From: Puffinus mauretanicus
Lineage: Eukaryota > Chordata > Aves > Procellariiformes > Procellariidae
Reading direction: 5' to 3'
Length of the DNA stretch: 64,000 nucleotides
Assembly: GCA_023333565.1 (NCBI GenBank)
Contig: JAJKFH010000402.1
Span: forward strand, 62,001 to 126,000
Below the pieces are notes generated by a model, which was not told the DNA's origin, did not search any database, and saw nothing but the letters and a program-made list of their open reading frames with translations. Positions 1 to 10,715 of this stretch are shown in pieces (within the stretch, counting starts at the first letter, position 1; the number at the start of each line of letters is the position of its first letter). The position numbers were made by a program, and so were the translations under genes.

Positions 1-665
1 CTGCAGTGAGCAGGGACATCTTCAACTAGATCAGGTTGCTCAGAGCCCCGTCCAACCTGACCTGGAATGTTTCCAGGGATGGGGCATCTACCACCTCTCT
101 GGGCAACCTCTTCCAGTGTTTCACCACCCTCATTGTAAAAAAATTTCTTCCTTATATCTAGGCTGAATCTGCCCTCTTTTAGTTTAAAACCATTCCCCCT
201 TGTCCTGTCACAGCAGGCCCTGCTAAAAAGTCTGTCCTCATCTTTCCTCTAAGCCCCCTTTAAGTACTGAAAGACTGCAATAAGGTCTCCCCAAAGCTTT
301 CTCTTCTCCAGGCTGAACAACCCCAACTCTCTCAGCCTTTCTTCACCAGAGAGGTGTTCCATCCACCTGATCATTTTTGTGGCCCTCCTCTGGACCCGCT
401 CCAACAGGTCCATGTCTTTCTTGTGCTGAAGGTTCCAGAGCTGGACGCAGTACTCCAGGTGGAGTCTCACCAGAGCAGAGTAGAGGGGCAGAATCACCTC
501 CCTCGACCTGCTGGCCACGCTTCTTTTGATGCAGCCCAGGATATGGTTGGCCTTCTGGGCTGCTAGCGCACATTGTTGGCTCGTGTCCAGCTTTTCATCC
601 ACCAGTACCCCCAAGGCCTTCTTGGCAGGGCTGCTCTCAACCCCTTCATCCCCCAGCCTGTGTTG
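1..665 (-). mobile_element. CR1 LINE, 3' part of ORF2 and 3' UTR, running off the left edge
   Basis: A CR1 retrotransposon fragment in reverse orientation. On the minus strand, positions 665 to about 255 encode the end of the CR1 reverse transcriptase, with recognisable blocks such as [34 protein letters not shown] and [14 protein letters not shown]. Positions 1-250 are the CR1 3' untranslated portion, including text typical of CR1 tails about a group losing feathers of the terminal repeat. The extreme 3' end lies left of the window. The copy is 5'-truncated near 665, as most CR1 insertions are. It is not a host gene, and it lacks the endonuclease and the catalytic RT core. Confidence 0.93.
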
Positions 666-3600
666 ATACCAGCAGTTATCATCTCTGATATCAGACATAA
701 TTAGTAGCATGCCTGATATTTGAGAGAAAAACAATGGCATTAATTGATAGGGCCTAAAACTGTGTCTCCATAACTAGTTTTGCAAACCTGCTGTTCATTA
801 GATACATACCTTATGCCTTTTCAAGGATCCTTTACTCAGAGGAGGATAAAGAAAATGGCTGAACGCAAATTCTAGTGTCTAGAACAGGTGATGAGAAGTG
901 GTGTGGTATGGTTCACTTCAAAATTAATCTGGCTGCTCTGATATACTGACTGCAGGTTAGTATGTGCGCTGTTCATCTCACTTAACATTGGCCACATGAA
1001 AGCTTGGCATCCAGTTTTGACTAGTCGTCCATTTTAGATAATCAATGAAGAGAGGTAAGAACTCCTAGTATATGATACACCCCAGTTGCCTTAGATGGTG
1101 ATTTTATGAAAGAACAAATCACTATCTTTCCACCATCTATGGAGAGAGCGAGATGTTTAGCTCAGACTAGATGTCAAACCTTTTTCTGGCTATAATTACC
1201 TTAGATGACTGCTACTTCACTGTTGTCCGTTCAATGTTCTTTCTGATGTTACTGCAGATGCCAGTTCAATTATTAACGAACAGGCGTTAAAACCAGATGA
1301 AATACCGTTATATTTGGCTCTACCAGTCCCTTGCTACAAAGGCTGGAGTCTGACTGAACCTAGAGGATAGTCAATGAATGACAGGCAGAGAATGAGCAAG
1401 AATAATACTCCTGAAGAGCAAACGTTCTTTTCTGCTCCAAGTTTGGTATTTTGGTTGATACTCGACATAGATGGTCAGGGCACGAACCAGTTCAGCACAT
1501 GGCTGTACCTGCAGATGCAGAGCAATGGCTCTAGAGCCTTTTCTTATCGATACTAATTACTTTCTGCTACTGCTAATCTAAGTTAGGTTTGAATTCATGA
1601 CTGAGAGTGAAGCCACCCTGTATCACACCACTATAATGATGTATCCCAGCTACAGCTTTTGTGTGAAAGACTTTTGCACATTTGACACAGCTACAACTTC
1701 TTGGGTACAACTGCTGAGTAGTCTGATGTAGCAATGCAGCATATGACAAAATGCTGACCCTGTCTCAACGCAGTGCAGGTCTTTTAGTGTGCTAGCAGTG
1801 ACTTTCTTTAGCAACAGTACAAGGAATCCTAGACCAAAGGTTGTATTTGCACAAGAAACTCCCATTCAAGATCATATTACATTGGTTTTGCTGCTGCTAA
1901 TAGTCAAGCAAGCTAGACTAGTGCTGACAGGAGTATGTTTTCACTTACTACCTCTCCAAGTGAAATGCAGGCATTGGCAAAGAGCCGTTTGGTCTCCTCT
2001 GTTTTGGCCTAGTTGTAGGCCACTTAGAAGTTAGACTTCTCTACAGTTTTTATTAAAGTATGGTCTGTAAAGTTGTAAAGTTGTAAACAGTTGTAAACAG
2101 TAAAGCTGGGCAGGGAAACTTCAGTATAGTCTATCGCCTTTTTTTTTTTGCAAAATTAAGGATTTGGGGTGAATTTTTTTTTTTTTTAAATACCTTTGCT
2201 TATTTCTGTGGGGCTTTCATCTTCCCTATGCCAAAGTATCATGTCTCTCACATTTTCTCCATGACAGATAACTAGAATTACCCATTACTGTCTTCGGAAC
2301 CATGAACCCTTCTTGTGGAACTGTTCCATTAGAATACATAGGAATAGAAGAGACACAATTTTCCACTTGTTATTTTTTAATTACCTTAACTGAGGTATTT
2401 GACACCTCACAGTTATCAAAAGATGAAGCTAAAAAAAAAAAAGTATTTCAGCAACTATTATTGGCAATTAATCTTACATGGGTACTTTCAATACGTTAGC
2501 ACTAAAGTAAAAGATATCACACAAGATTTTTCTTACAGGAAATGCTCTTTGTAATCTCAATTACATGATGTACTTGCGTTACAGTCTTTCCATCTGGAGA
2601 AACTACTACTGTGAAATTGCCTCCATTAGATAATGCCTCTTAAATTTCTGGGTACTCTAAAGAAATATGCATGAATAAGAAGGACTGATTTGTACCAAGC
2701 TATTTCTCAGAACAGAAGTGCACAGATCTTCCTGGACTGTATGATTTCTTTGTCATTTCCCAATATGCTGCTTGGATTATGAATAGTTTGCATATGACAA
2801 GGGGCAGAACAGATGACACATGAAAACTGGTAAACATCACACTGACGCAGGGATTCGGCTATCCCCCCGTAATTTTTCTATTCATGTGAATGGACCTTGG
2901 ATGAGGATCTTTAGAGGTCCTCACTGAAACAACAAACAACTGGAGTAAGACATACAACCTTAGTGAAGAAGAAAGATATCGGGATGCCCTTTTCCTGAAA
3001 TGACTTCAAGATCAGTTTTCTTCAGAGGTGTATGCTGCTTAAGAAGGGGGAAATCACTTGCTGGAACTCCCACCTACGTGTTCATGTTCTACTCCTTCTA
3101 CCAGGTATTGCTACCTCTCCACCCCAAACAGTGTTTTCTTTTGTGAACAGTTCACCTGAACTGAAAAACAGCACAAGCCTTTATATAGTTTTTAAAAGAC
3201 TTGTTTGAGATAGGTGATAGGCGGTATTAGCCCTGTTCTATGAATACTGGCAGCAAATTATAAGTACCTCGTTTCACATGGAATTTAAGAGAATCTCTTG
3301 CTGATCTCGCACTTTGTTTCACCTTACGATAAGGTAACAGTGAGGTTATTTCATTGAATTATTTAGAACTGTCCACGTAAAAATGAAGAAATAATAGGAC
3401 ACTGCAGTTCTTAACGTACAAAAACTCGGTCTAATGTAAAGCATCTCCAGCCTTCCCAGACAATAATAAACTCATTCGTCCTCCGTTTCTTATTCTTTTT
3501 TTTGCCTCCTCAAAAGTGCAAAAGTACGTACATGGCATAATGCAAACATTTTTTGTAAAATCACCTCCTCTGAAAACACAGTTTGCTTTGCTTTTTAGAT

Positions 3601-4214
3601 TTAATTTCATAACTAGAGACTTCCCACACAACATAAAGTTTCAGGACACAATGTACAGCAAGAAACTTACTCAAGTTTTAGCAATATAAAGTGACATATT
3701 ATTTCTGGAAGTGAGAACAACTTTTCTACGCTCAGTTTCCTGCACTGGCCCTCAACTCTCTGCAGTGAAAATCATTCTAAACCAAGATGTCTTCTTTTGA
3801 AAGCTAAGAAATGCTGCTATGAAAGAAGCAATCAGTTGTTACTGTGAGAGGCAGGTTCTTTCTTCCTCAGAGAAACACATCCTTGGCTCTCAGTTTCAGC
3901 TGACTTGTTCTCTACTCCCAAGTAGGAAAGACTCCTTTTTCCCTCTTCCAAGCACTGATTACATCAGTAGACAGCCCCTTAGTGCTAGACCAATAGTCCC
4001 TGTAGCAGGTCCCCTGCTTTCCTTACTAAAATATAAATCCCCTCAAAGGACTGTTAGTGTTCCCCAATGCCAGATATGGGCTGGAGAAGTGGGCTGCCCA
4101 CTTCATTAACATGTTTGACAGTAAGATGGCAAAGCGTATGAAGACAAAACTCAGGTCAGCAAGATTAAGAATCTGTTTCTGTAGCTAAATATTGCGCAGA
4201 TGTTTCGATAAGGT
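666..4214. other. Intergenic DNA, no gene recognised
   Basis: AT-rich sequence with only short open frames, none resembling a known protein. A short internal tandem (2,067-2,105) and several A/T runs are the only structure I can point to. By gene order in other vertebrates this is the 3' flank of SLC1A1. Confidence 0.6.
2067..2105. repeat. Short tandem repeat, AGTTGTAAA-type units
   Basis: Four imperfect head-to-tail units of about 9-11 bases built on GTTGTAAA(CA). A minor low-complexity tract in intergenic DNA. Confidence 0.8.
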
Positions 4215-4735
4215 CATGGGACGCTACATTACTGGTTAATTCACACCAGGAAGAACTGGTTGTGAAGGTCAGGGGCAGCCTTTGCTGTAGAGGCCATGAG
4301 ACATTGGACTTCAGGACCCTGAGAGGCAATATCAAGGCAAAAACCAGGACCACAACCTTGGATTTCAGGAGAGCAGACTTCGGCCTCTTCAGGAATCTGC
4401 TTTGAAAAATCCCATGGAATATGGTCCAGGAAAGAAGAGGGTTCCATGACAGCTAGTTGATATTCAAGGATCACCTTCTCCAAGATCAAGAAAGTCCATC
4501 CAAACAAGTAGGAAATCAAAGAAAGGCAGCAGGAGACTGGCATGAGTGAGTAAGGAGCTCCTAACTGAACTCAAACATAAAAAGGAAGTGTATAAGGAGT
4601 GGAAGCCAAGGCAGGTGACCCAGGAGAGGTATAGATTTACTGTCTGATCTTGCAGGGATAGCACCAGGAAAGCAAAGGCTGACCTGGAGTTGTATATGGC
4701 AACATTTCCGGATGTGAACACATGGAGGTAAGTTT
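4215..4735 (+). mobile_element. Old CR1 LINE fragment, ORF2 linker between endonuclease and RT
   Basis: Forward-strand translation across frames gives degraded CR1 ORF2 segments: TLDFRRADFGLFR, FKDHLLQ, and a Lys-rich stretch ending near a GNKKGF-like motif position. These belong to the region between the endonuclease and reverse transcriptase domains. Several stops and frame changes show long decay. The version differs from the copy at 57-60 kb (a Leu-Lys-His-Lys-Lys type linker), so it is probably another CR1 subfamily. Both ends are diffuse. Confidence 0.72.
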
Positions 4736-7556
4736 TTGTTATTAATAGGTTTTCCCTATCAATTTATAAAGAGAAACAGGGTCTTCACGGGAAACTAATC
4801 CTTGCAGTTTTAAATTTAGATTTCCTCTGAAAATGCAGAAAGTGGCATCTCCGTGTAATTATTTCTCATTTAATAATAAATTACCAAGGTACAGTGACCA
4901 TGGAAACCCATGGAGCAGTCAATTGCTTTTATAATTTTAGCTCCTATTGCTGCAGCATGGTGACAGTTGTCCTTATTTGAATTGGGTTACTGACTTGTTT
5001 TCTTAATTTGTCTTTGAATGTTGTCATTGGTTACATAGTTTCACAGTTTTTTGGTAATACCAGGGGATAAATAGAACATGTTAATTGCACATCTGCCTTT
5101 ATTACAGAAGATAGCTTGTAACAATGTTCTTGCGACATTCTGTTATACTGAAGTCCCTATTTCCCCCTAAAACATACAGTCACTGCATTTTAAATTAAAG
5201 GATTTTTGGTAAATGAAGGTCAGTGGCCTGCCTGCTAATGTGCAGTGCAGTTCTTACCTTGAGCTTGCTGAACAGGAGAAGAGCTGTATTTTTGCCTAAT
5301 ACTGTGAATTGTGTGGGATACACTGCCTGCAACTCTGGCGATGAAGAAAAAAGTTACCTTGCTAGGCCCTTGATGCTTTGCTTTAATAAGCAGAAAAAGT
5401 ATCTTGATCAAAAAGAGGCTGTTTGTACACATGCCCATAAAACAAACAGCCTGAGCAGGACCTCTGAGAACAGAGAAAGAGAATATGTCATCCTACAAGG
5501 AACTTCAGGCAGGAGAGTGTTATCAGAGCTAACTCGTGTCCTTGGCAAGAATGAATCACTTACTTGGTGACTAAGAGAAAAAGCTGAAAAGTTATGAAAA
5601 AGGATTAATAACATATATCTTGGCATGTAAAAGAGACAATATGTGAAAAGGCGGAGAGGTCAAGTTGAGGGGCCAGGCTTTGCACAGATACATCTTTGAT
5701 TTAACTAGCGTCAACTGGAAAAAGAGTGAGTACATATTCTTCTGGGTCTGCAGGAGTCCCAGGAGACTTATGTATTTAGAGTAGTAAGTCCCAACAGTCA
5801 ATCGTGAAATGGCAGCAAATGTGAGGTACACTGTTCTCTTCTTTTCCTTTCCTGTGTGTCCTGCCAATGTGTCATGCAGTTAGCATACCAAACTTGAATC
5901 TTGGTCACTTGGGACCAAGGTCTGTAGGACTGATGTTCCTGCCAACAGCTGCAGGATGGGTAGCCCTCCAGAAATGGACCATGGCAACTGGGTTGCTGTG
6001 CGTATTCTCTTTGATTGCGCTTGCAGTCTGTGTTTGCTCCACTATTGTGGTTTCTTTACCCGTTTGGAGCCTACATGTTTTCCACTCTATGTAGGCCTTC
6101 AGTACATCTTTACAATGCACTGTACTGCTTCCCTCTTTCTACCTAGAACAATGTGTTCTCCCTTTATTGAGCTATTCTGTGAGCAGGGGCTTCTACTGAT
6201 TTCAGAGCTCCTTCATTTGCCTTTAATTCAGAGAAGGCTGCTCTTCAACTATCACAACTGTTTGCTCATCCCTGGCTGCAACTCAGCAGAGTCCACACCA
6301 AGATGCACCGTTATTTTTCTGTCTTAAAGATACTTATATTTTGCTGTGACTGTTGCATTATCTCCGGGTACCACGTTTAGCTCAGTCCAAAATTTCTTCT
6401 ATTCTATTTGCAAATATCATAGGCCAGATTTTGTTAAACTGACTTAGCCAGTGTAACACCTGGTACACTCTCACCTTTCTCTTGAAAAATGATCTTGTTG
6501 CCATTATCAGTACAGCTTGATCAATGGGAGTTACTCAAAGTTTCAGCTTGATGTGCTCTCGGAAGATTAAATGACAGTGACTAAAATAGTGGTTAACTGT
6601 TCTCCAGCTACTAGCCTTTGTGGCACTGTTTCAACAGGGACAATGATGGGAATTTTTTTAAGGTAGTTTCCTAATATAGGCTCTGTAGTTGGATTCTGAT
6701 TTTTTGTGGCCTCCAACTGGAGGCTACAAAAATTGATCAGTCCCCAGTTGCTATTGATGTGCCAGCTGTTCTAGTGTTAAGTCTGCCTTGGGACCCTCTG
6801 ATAAAACAAAATAACAGCAAAACAATTGGATTTCTCTGCTGACTCTGTGAACTCTGGTTTTGTGCCAAATGTCTAAATTCCTTCCCGTAGCAGAACATGA
6901 CCCTCTCAGGCCATTTGCAGCTCTGTAGACCCTCAGAGATGTTCCTTCTAAAACTGGTTAATTAAATTTAAAAGGTATTTTAAAGACCTATTTTGAGGCT
7001 GATCACCTCTAACTACAGAGATGACTGGAACATCATGGGTTGCCAGTCATTTCTTAGCCACACTCTTGTTCTTGACTGGGTAAAAGAGTTTCCCACTCTT
7101 ATCCAGACTGTATTAAATTCTAGTATTTTAAGGAGTCTGTCTGATGCAAATCTGCTTTCTTTTAGTGTGTTGAACTAGAAACCCATGCTGCTATATATGT
7201 CTTTTTATCCTTAGGGCAATGCTGCAAAGAAGCAGAAGACCAAGCATGCATGTTATACAATGATAACCGCAAAAGCAGCAAGACACAGACTTTCGGACAC
7301 ACACTGCAGCCCTGTGCTCTTAGAGACCACAGCCACTGCAGAAAGAGCAAGTGTCTTGTTGGCAAGTGGTTATTGGTCTCTTTTATGCAAAATACTTTTC
7401 TGAACCTACTGGGCCAGTAAACACGTCTCCCACTAGAATAGGAGATGACCCCCTGGAAGGGATTTCCCGGTTACTGCAGCACCCTGAAGAGCAAGAGGCT
7501 ATTGAGCACAAGGGTGTTTCCCAGGGGTTCCACTGGCTGTGCTCCCGAGCACTGAG
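4736..7556. other. Intergenic DNA between CR1 and the Maverick remnant
   Basis: No recognised gene or repeat. Open frames at 5,223-5,570 (+) and 5,956-6,327 (+) have no familiar domains and no splice or codon pattern that supports them. The truncated left end of the Maverick lies somewhere around 7,350-7,560. I looked here for the remainder of the capsid gene and did not find a convincing continuation. Confidence 0.55.
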
Positions 7557-8270
7557 GAGGCATCTGAACACCCAGATTTGCCCCAGGCACTCCAGGTGCC
7601 ACCCGCACTTTCTTCACGAACAGCGAGGCATATATAATGACCAGGTCCTGCTGCTGGGGAGCTGATCAAACAAAGGATGTCTTTGATGCACATCAACTCA
7701 ATTTTTACATTCACACTGTTCAACAAAAGCTTGCCTTGAAAGAACAGATCACTATGGAGCCGTCCAAATAGTTCAGTACTACCCTGGGCCATCAGAGCCA
7801 ACCGTTGCCTAAGCCGCTGATTACTGATGCGATCCAGCGTGCCTGCTTCCCGCTGCCCGGCTGTGTCATTGTAGAACAACCCCATGGAGAAATGCATTGT
7901 CAATGTGTCATGGCTGTAATTGAGGGGCAACTCAATGAGGGTGTGGCAGCTGGTCCCCCAGCGTAACGTCCAGCTGGCTGCAAACAGCATCCAGGGTAAC
8001 TCATGAGGCCCACAGCCTCACCACATAGGTTGGACCTGTCAGCTTTTACAATCTTGCAGCGAAAGTAGAGCAGGGTGTTGTTCAGATCTATGTAATCTGC
8101 CCCATCCTCAGTTATAAAAAAGTCCAGAGGTACCGACTTTCTGCAACAGTGAAAAGTGAGGGCACCTCAATAAAAAGGCTTTTCTCAAAGAAAGTCTGTA
8201 TTGGGGACACTTCAAACAAATCCAGCTTGGATTTGGTGCACTCTTCTGAGCAGCCATGACTGAAAGCCAT
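7557..8270 (-). pseudogene. Maverick major capsid (double jelly-roll, F54H12.2-like) pseudogene
   Basis: A likely original ATG is at 8,270-8,268 and is followed by an acidic/Cys-containing N-terminus including CSEECTKSKLDLF. Downstream, across at least three frames, appear YIDLNNTLLYF (about 8,095), LDVTLGDQL (about 7,945), LFYNDTAGQREAG (7,879-7,841) and GRLHSDLFFQGKLLLNSV (about 7,765-7,712). A basic block with KKVRVAPGV lies near 7,610. This pattern is that of the Maverick/adintovirus hexon-like coat protein, often labelled 'F54H12.2-like' in animal genomes. Frameshifts near 8,120, 7,930 and 7,670 and a stop at about 7,499 break it. Only roughly the N-terminal half remains, so it cannot encode a capsid. 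The longest surviving open frame, 7,990-7,499, is an accident of decay. Assignment rests on motif memory, not an alignment. Confidence 0.75.
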
Positions 8271-8299
8271 CCCTTTTAAAATATATTTTCTTTTCTATA

Positions 8300-8785
8300 G
8301 GTAGAATGGGACCTCTTTCTCTGTTTTTTCTGTTTCTTTTGCACCTGGGTTCCTGTTCTTTTTTCTTTTCAGCTTGGGTTCTTGTTCTTTTTCTTTTTGT
8401 TGTCCTGGTCAGACTGTTGTCTGGTGTCCCCCTTTCTTTTTCTTTTAAAGGGCTGGGTGATCCTTCCCTCTGGGAGTATGACATGCATCTCTTTCTTTTA
8501 TAGCTTTTTATTTGAATACAAACATGTCCTAAGCCTTCCTGATTTGCTGGCATTTTCAACTTGTTTGGAACGACCTTGGAAACGTGTCCAAATGTGTTTT
8601 GCAGTATGGTGAACAGTGCTATTAATGTGCTGCTTAACAATTTCCAAACCCCTTTTCCATTGCGGGATGGTCTTTCTAAACGGGCTACAGAATACACCTG
8701 CAATGCCCACACCATGCTTCACACAAAACAGCTTGAAAACCAGGCAGACCATTGCCAGCCTGGGTTTTGTAATAGTTCATATGCA
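8300..8785 (-). pseudogene. Maverick basic core (adenovirus pX/pVI-like) protein pseudogene
   Basis: The N-terminal part, in the frame open at 8,752-8,498, reads HGVGIAG followed by PFRKTIPQWKRGLEIVKQ, a glycine-rich then amphipathic start typical of the small core protein encoded between penton and hexon in adintoviruses. From about 8,510 the same protein continues in another frame as a very Lys/Arg-rich tail (SYKRKR at 8,508, then repeated Lys/Arg clusters until about 8,304). A single frameshift near 8,505 thus separates the two halves. In the family this protein is thought to sit inside the particle and bind DNA. It lies between the penton-like and capsid remnants, as expected. It is broken and has no clear intact start, hence a pseudogene. 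Confidence 0.65.
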
Positions 8786-8854
8786 AAAATTATGGGTCCT
8801 CATAATTTTTTACCACTACCATTTTGGTGTAGTTTCTTAAAATATTAAATACTT

Positions 8855-9591
8855 CCAGGGCTGAAGATGGAATTCACAATCACTTACCCAAAGCAAAATG
8901 AGACGTACTTATGCTGGTTAGTCTTTATTTCAGTGCTGATTGTGCTGATGTGCTGGTGGTCTACCAGCACATAGTGCAGCTTATCATACGTCACTGTAAT
9001 GATCTCATTGTTATTATCACTGGTCAAACACAGAGCAATAACGGAATCGCAAATTCCCTGACAAGTTGGTGCGCTGCAAGGTGTGTGTAGCGGTGGAGTG
9101 AGTTAAACCCTCCAGTGATGCCCATCAGACAGGGCAATTTCTTAGCAGCAACCTGCAGAAAGCCCCCAAAATATGTGCTAGATCTCTGCTTGATTTTATC
9201 CCTTTAAGCTTTGCTTTCACTATGATGGGGTCACTGACCAGGTCCACTGCTGGAGAGTTGATGGCTGAAGTTCTCTTTGGGGGTTAATATGATGGTTCAC
9301 ATGTTCAGTCAACATGGACAAGGACAGATAATAGCCTTTCTGCAAAGTATACTGCCATATCTTACCCTGCAGTGGTATTTCAAAAGCAGCATCTTTGCTG
9401 ATGTTATCCCAGATGTGCGGGTACTGTATTTGTGCCAGCCCCATCTCCCACTTGCCTGAGGACTCAAGGCGCCTCACTAGCTCTACAGTAAAGTTATTGT
9501 GGAAAGATGTTGGTGCTGGCATTGCTGGGCAGCATGCTGTTCTACGATCCCCCATCTGCCACCCTTCCTTTTTCCTCTGCTCCGCTGCCAA
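8855..9591 (-). pseudogene. Maverick penton-like (single jelly-roll minor capsid) pseudogene
   Basis: The frame open from 9,591 to 9,220 contains FTVELVRRLE and WEMGLAQIQYPHIWDN (about 9,450-9,403), the hallmark first strands of the Maverick/adintovirus penton-like protein. They are followed by GYYLSLSMLTEHVNHHIN, where the family has a conserved helix. Stops and shifts follow. A C-terminal block with VTYDKLHYVLV (about 8,996-8,950) and a VSFCFG near 8,890 match the end of the same protein. The middle is scrambled. The family protein forms capsid vertices, but this copy is not functional. It follows the integrase by about 100 bases and precedes the core gene. Confidence 0.75.
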
Positions 9592-9689
9592 TCACTAGAT
9601 ATTCTGGACGTGGGAGGCTTCTGTCCAACTGTTAGATTTCTGGGGGGCAGCCCTGCCACTTCTCCAGCAGCTGTTTTCTTTCTTCCTTT

Positions 9690-10700
9690 CCCTTCTACAG
9701 TGATATTCTTCCCAATTCTGTAGATTCTGTCCTCGTCAGGATTCATTTTCTGAAGTTCTTCAGGGTAAAATGTCCCCTCAATTGCTTTATGATCATAATC
9801 TGTTAAGCAGTATGCAGGCAGGTGTCCCCTTGTCACCATTTCAGCTACTATGAAAATTTAATCTGCGAACATCTGCTCATAACCTTTCTCAAATCTTCCT
9901 TTTGAAGAGGTCTCCCTTTTTGAGCAGAGGTGCAGATTCAGAGTTTAAAGTGTTCGTGTCCACAGGCCTGGCTCTGTTAGCTTGGTGGAAGCTATGGTTA
10001 TAGCCTTTATAAACTTTGACAACACATCAATGTAGCAAGAAGTGTTGCATGTTGTAAAATACCTCCACACTTCGGTTTTGAGCATCCTGTTAAAATGCCC
10101 TATGACAGAGGCTTTTACTTCATTATTAGTAATAACATGGTGAACGTTATCTGTTTTAACAGCTTGTTTAAAGGCTGGTTTAAAAATTCTTTTCCCTGGT
10201 CCATCTGTAATTTCTCAGGCTTGCACTGTCTTCTAAATTTTTTTAATTTTAAATTTAAATTTAAATTTTGAATTTAATTTTAATTTAAAATTAAGAGCCC
10301 CAGCTACCTCAGGACATATTTTGCCTTTTGGATCTATGACCAAGGCAAGCTTGGACAGTATGTTTCTCACTGGTAAGATATACTAAACACCACCATTACG
10401 ATGGAAAATTGTTGCACATCCACCAAGTCTGCTTCCCATGGTGCATCCACCTCTGCCACAACCACTTGTTTCTTTTAAAGTGGTTTCTTGCTGCCTTGTC
10501 TAAGCTATAAGCATCCTGGTTTCCAAGCCACGTTGCCACTTGGCTTCTGTGAGATGAGCGATTCGCCTTTTAGAAGCTTCAAAAAGGGGATCTATACCCC
10601 AAAAACCTCCCACCTCCCTAGGAGGACAGTAGATCTCTGCTAACAAGCTATGGCATAGAGGTCTACTTACAAGCTTATGAAAGGAAACACTAGACAATCC
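9690..10700 (-). pseudogene. Maverick integrase (retroviral-type, rve domain, chromo-like tail) pseudogene
   Basis: Segments appear in the proper order along the minus strand but in changing frames. A pre-catalytic region contains GIDPLFEASKRR (about 10,600). The first catalytic block is WEADLVDVQ (about 10,435-10,410), and the second is MDQGKEF (about 10,204-10,186). The helix before the third acidic residue reads KASVIGHFNR (about 10,110-10,085), followed by WRYFTTCNT and YIDVLSKF. The C-terminal part contains LTDYDHKAIEGTFYPEELQKM (split for length: LTDYDHKAI, then EGTFYPEELQKM, 9,810-9,745) and an IYRIGK start of a chromo-like region. In this family the first two aspartates and a glutamate make the DDE site. 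Here the glutamate position reads glycine. An AT-only tract (10,234-10,295) also splits the core domain. The gene is dead. Confidence 0.8.
10234..10295. repeat. AT-rich low-complexity tract inside the integrase remnant
   Basis: About 60 bases made almost wholly of AATTT/TTTAAA units, lying between the first and second catalytic aspartate regions of the integrase. It is a post-insertion expansion or replacement that removes coding sequence there. Confidence 0.85.
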
Positions 10701-10715
10701 ATTTAACCCAAGCAC

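Larger units (their letters stand above)
7557..10715 (-). mobile_element. Partial, decayed Maverick/Polinton (adintovirus-like) element
   Basis: Four gene remnants lie head to tail on the minus strand: integrase (10,700-9,690), penton-like minor capsid (9,591-8,855), a basic core protein (8,785-8,300) and the major capsid protein (8,270-7,557). Maverick/Polinton elements are large self-synthesising DNA transposons/viruses with a retroviral-type integrase and jelly-roll capsid proteins, and this gene set is diagnostic of them. All four are interrupted by stops and frameshifts. I found no protein-primed DNA polymerase B, adenain-like protease or FtsK-type ATPase. I also saw no terminal inverted repeats or target duplications, so both ends appear lost. 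This is an ancient dead insertion about 3 kb downstream of the SLC1A1 3' UTR. Confidence 0.82.

Noticed and set aside
5223..5570. 115-codon plus-strand frame
   Set aside because: No recognisable protein features, with long open minus-strand frames overlapping it. Likely chance.
8306..8848. Plus-strand frames rich in Phe/Leu/Ser
   Set aside because: Complement of the Lys/Arg-rich core pseudogene on the minus strand; hydrophobicity is an artefact.
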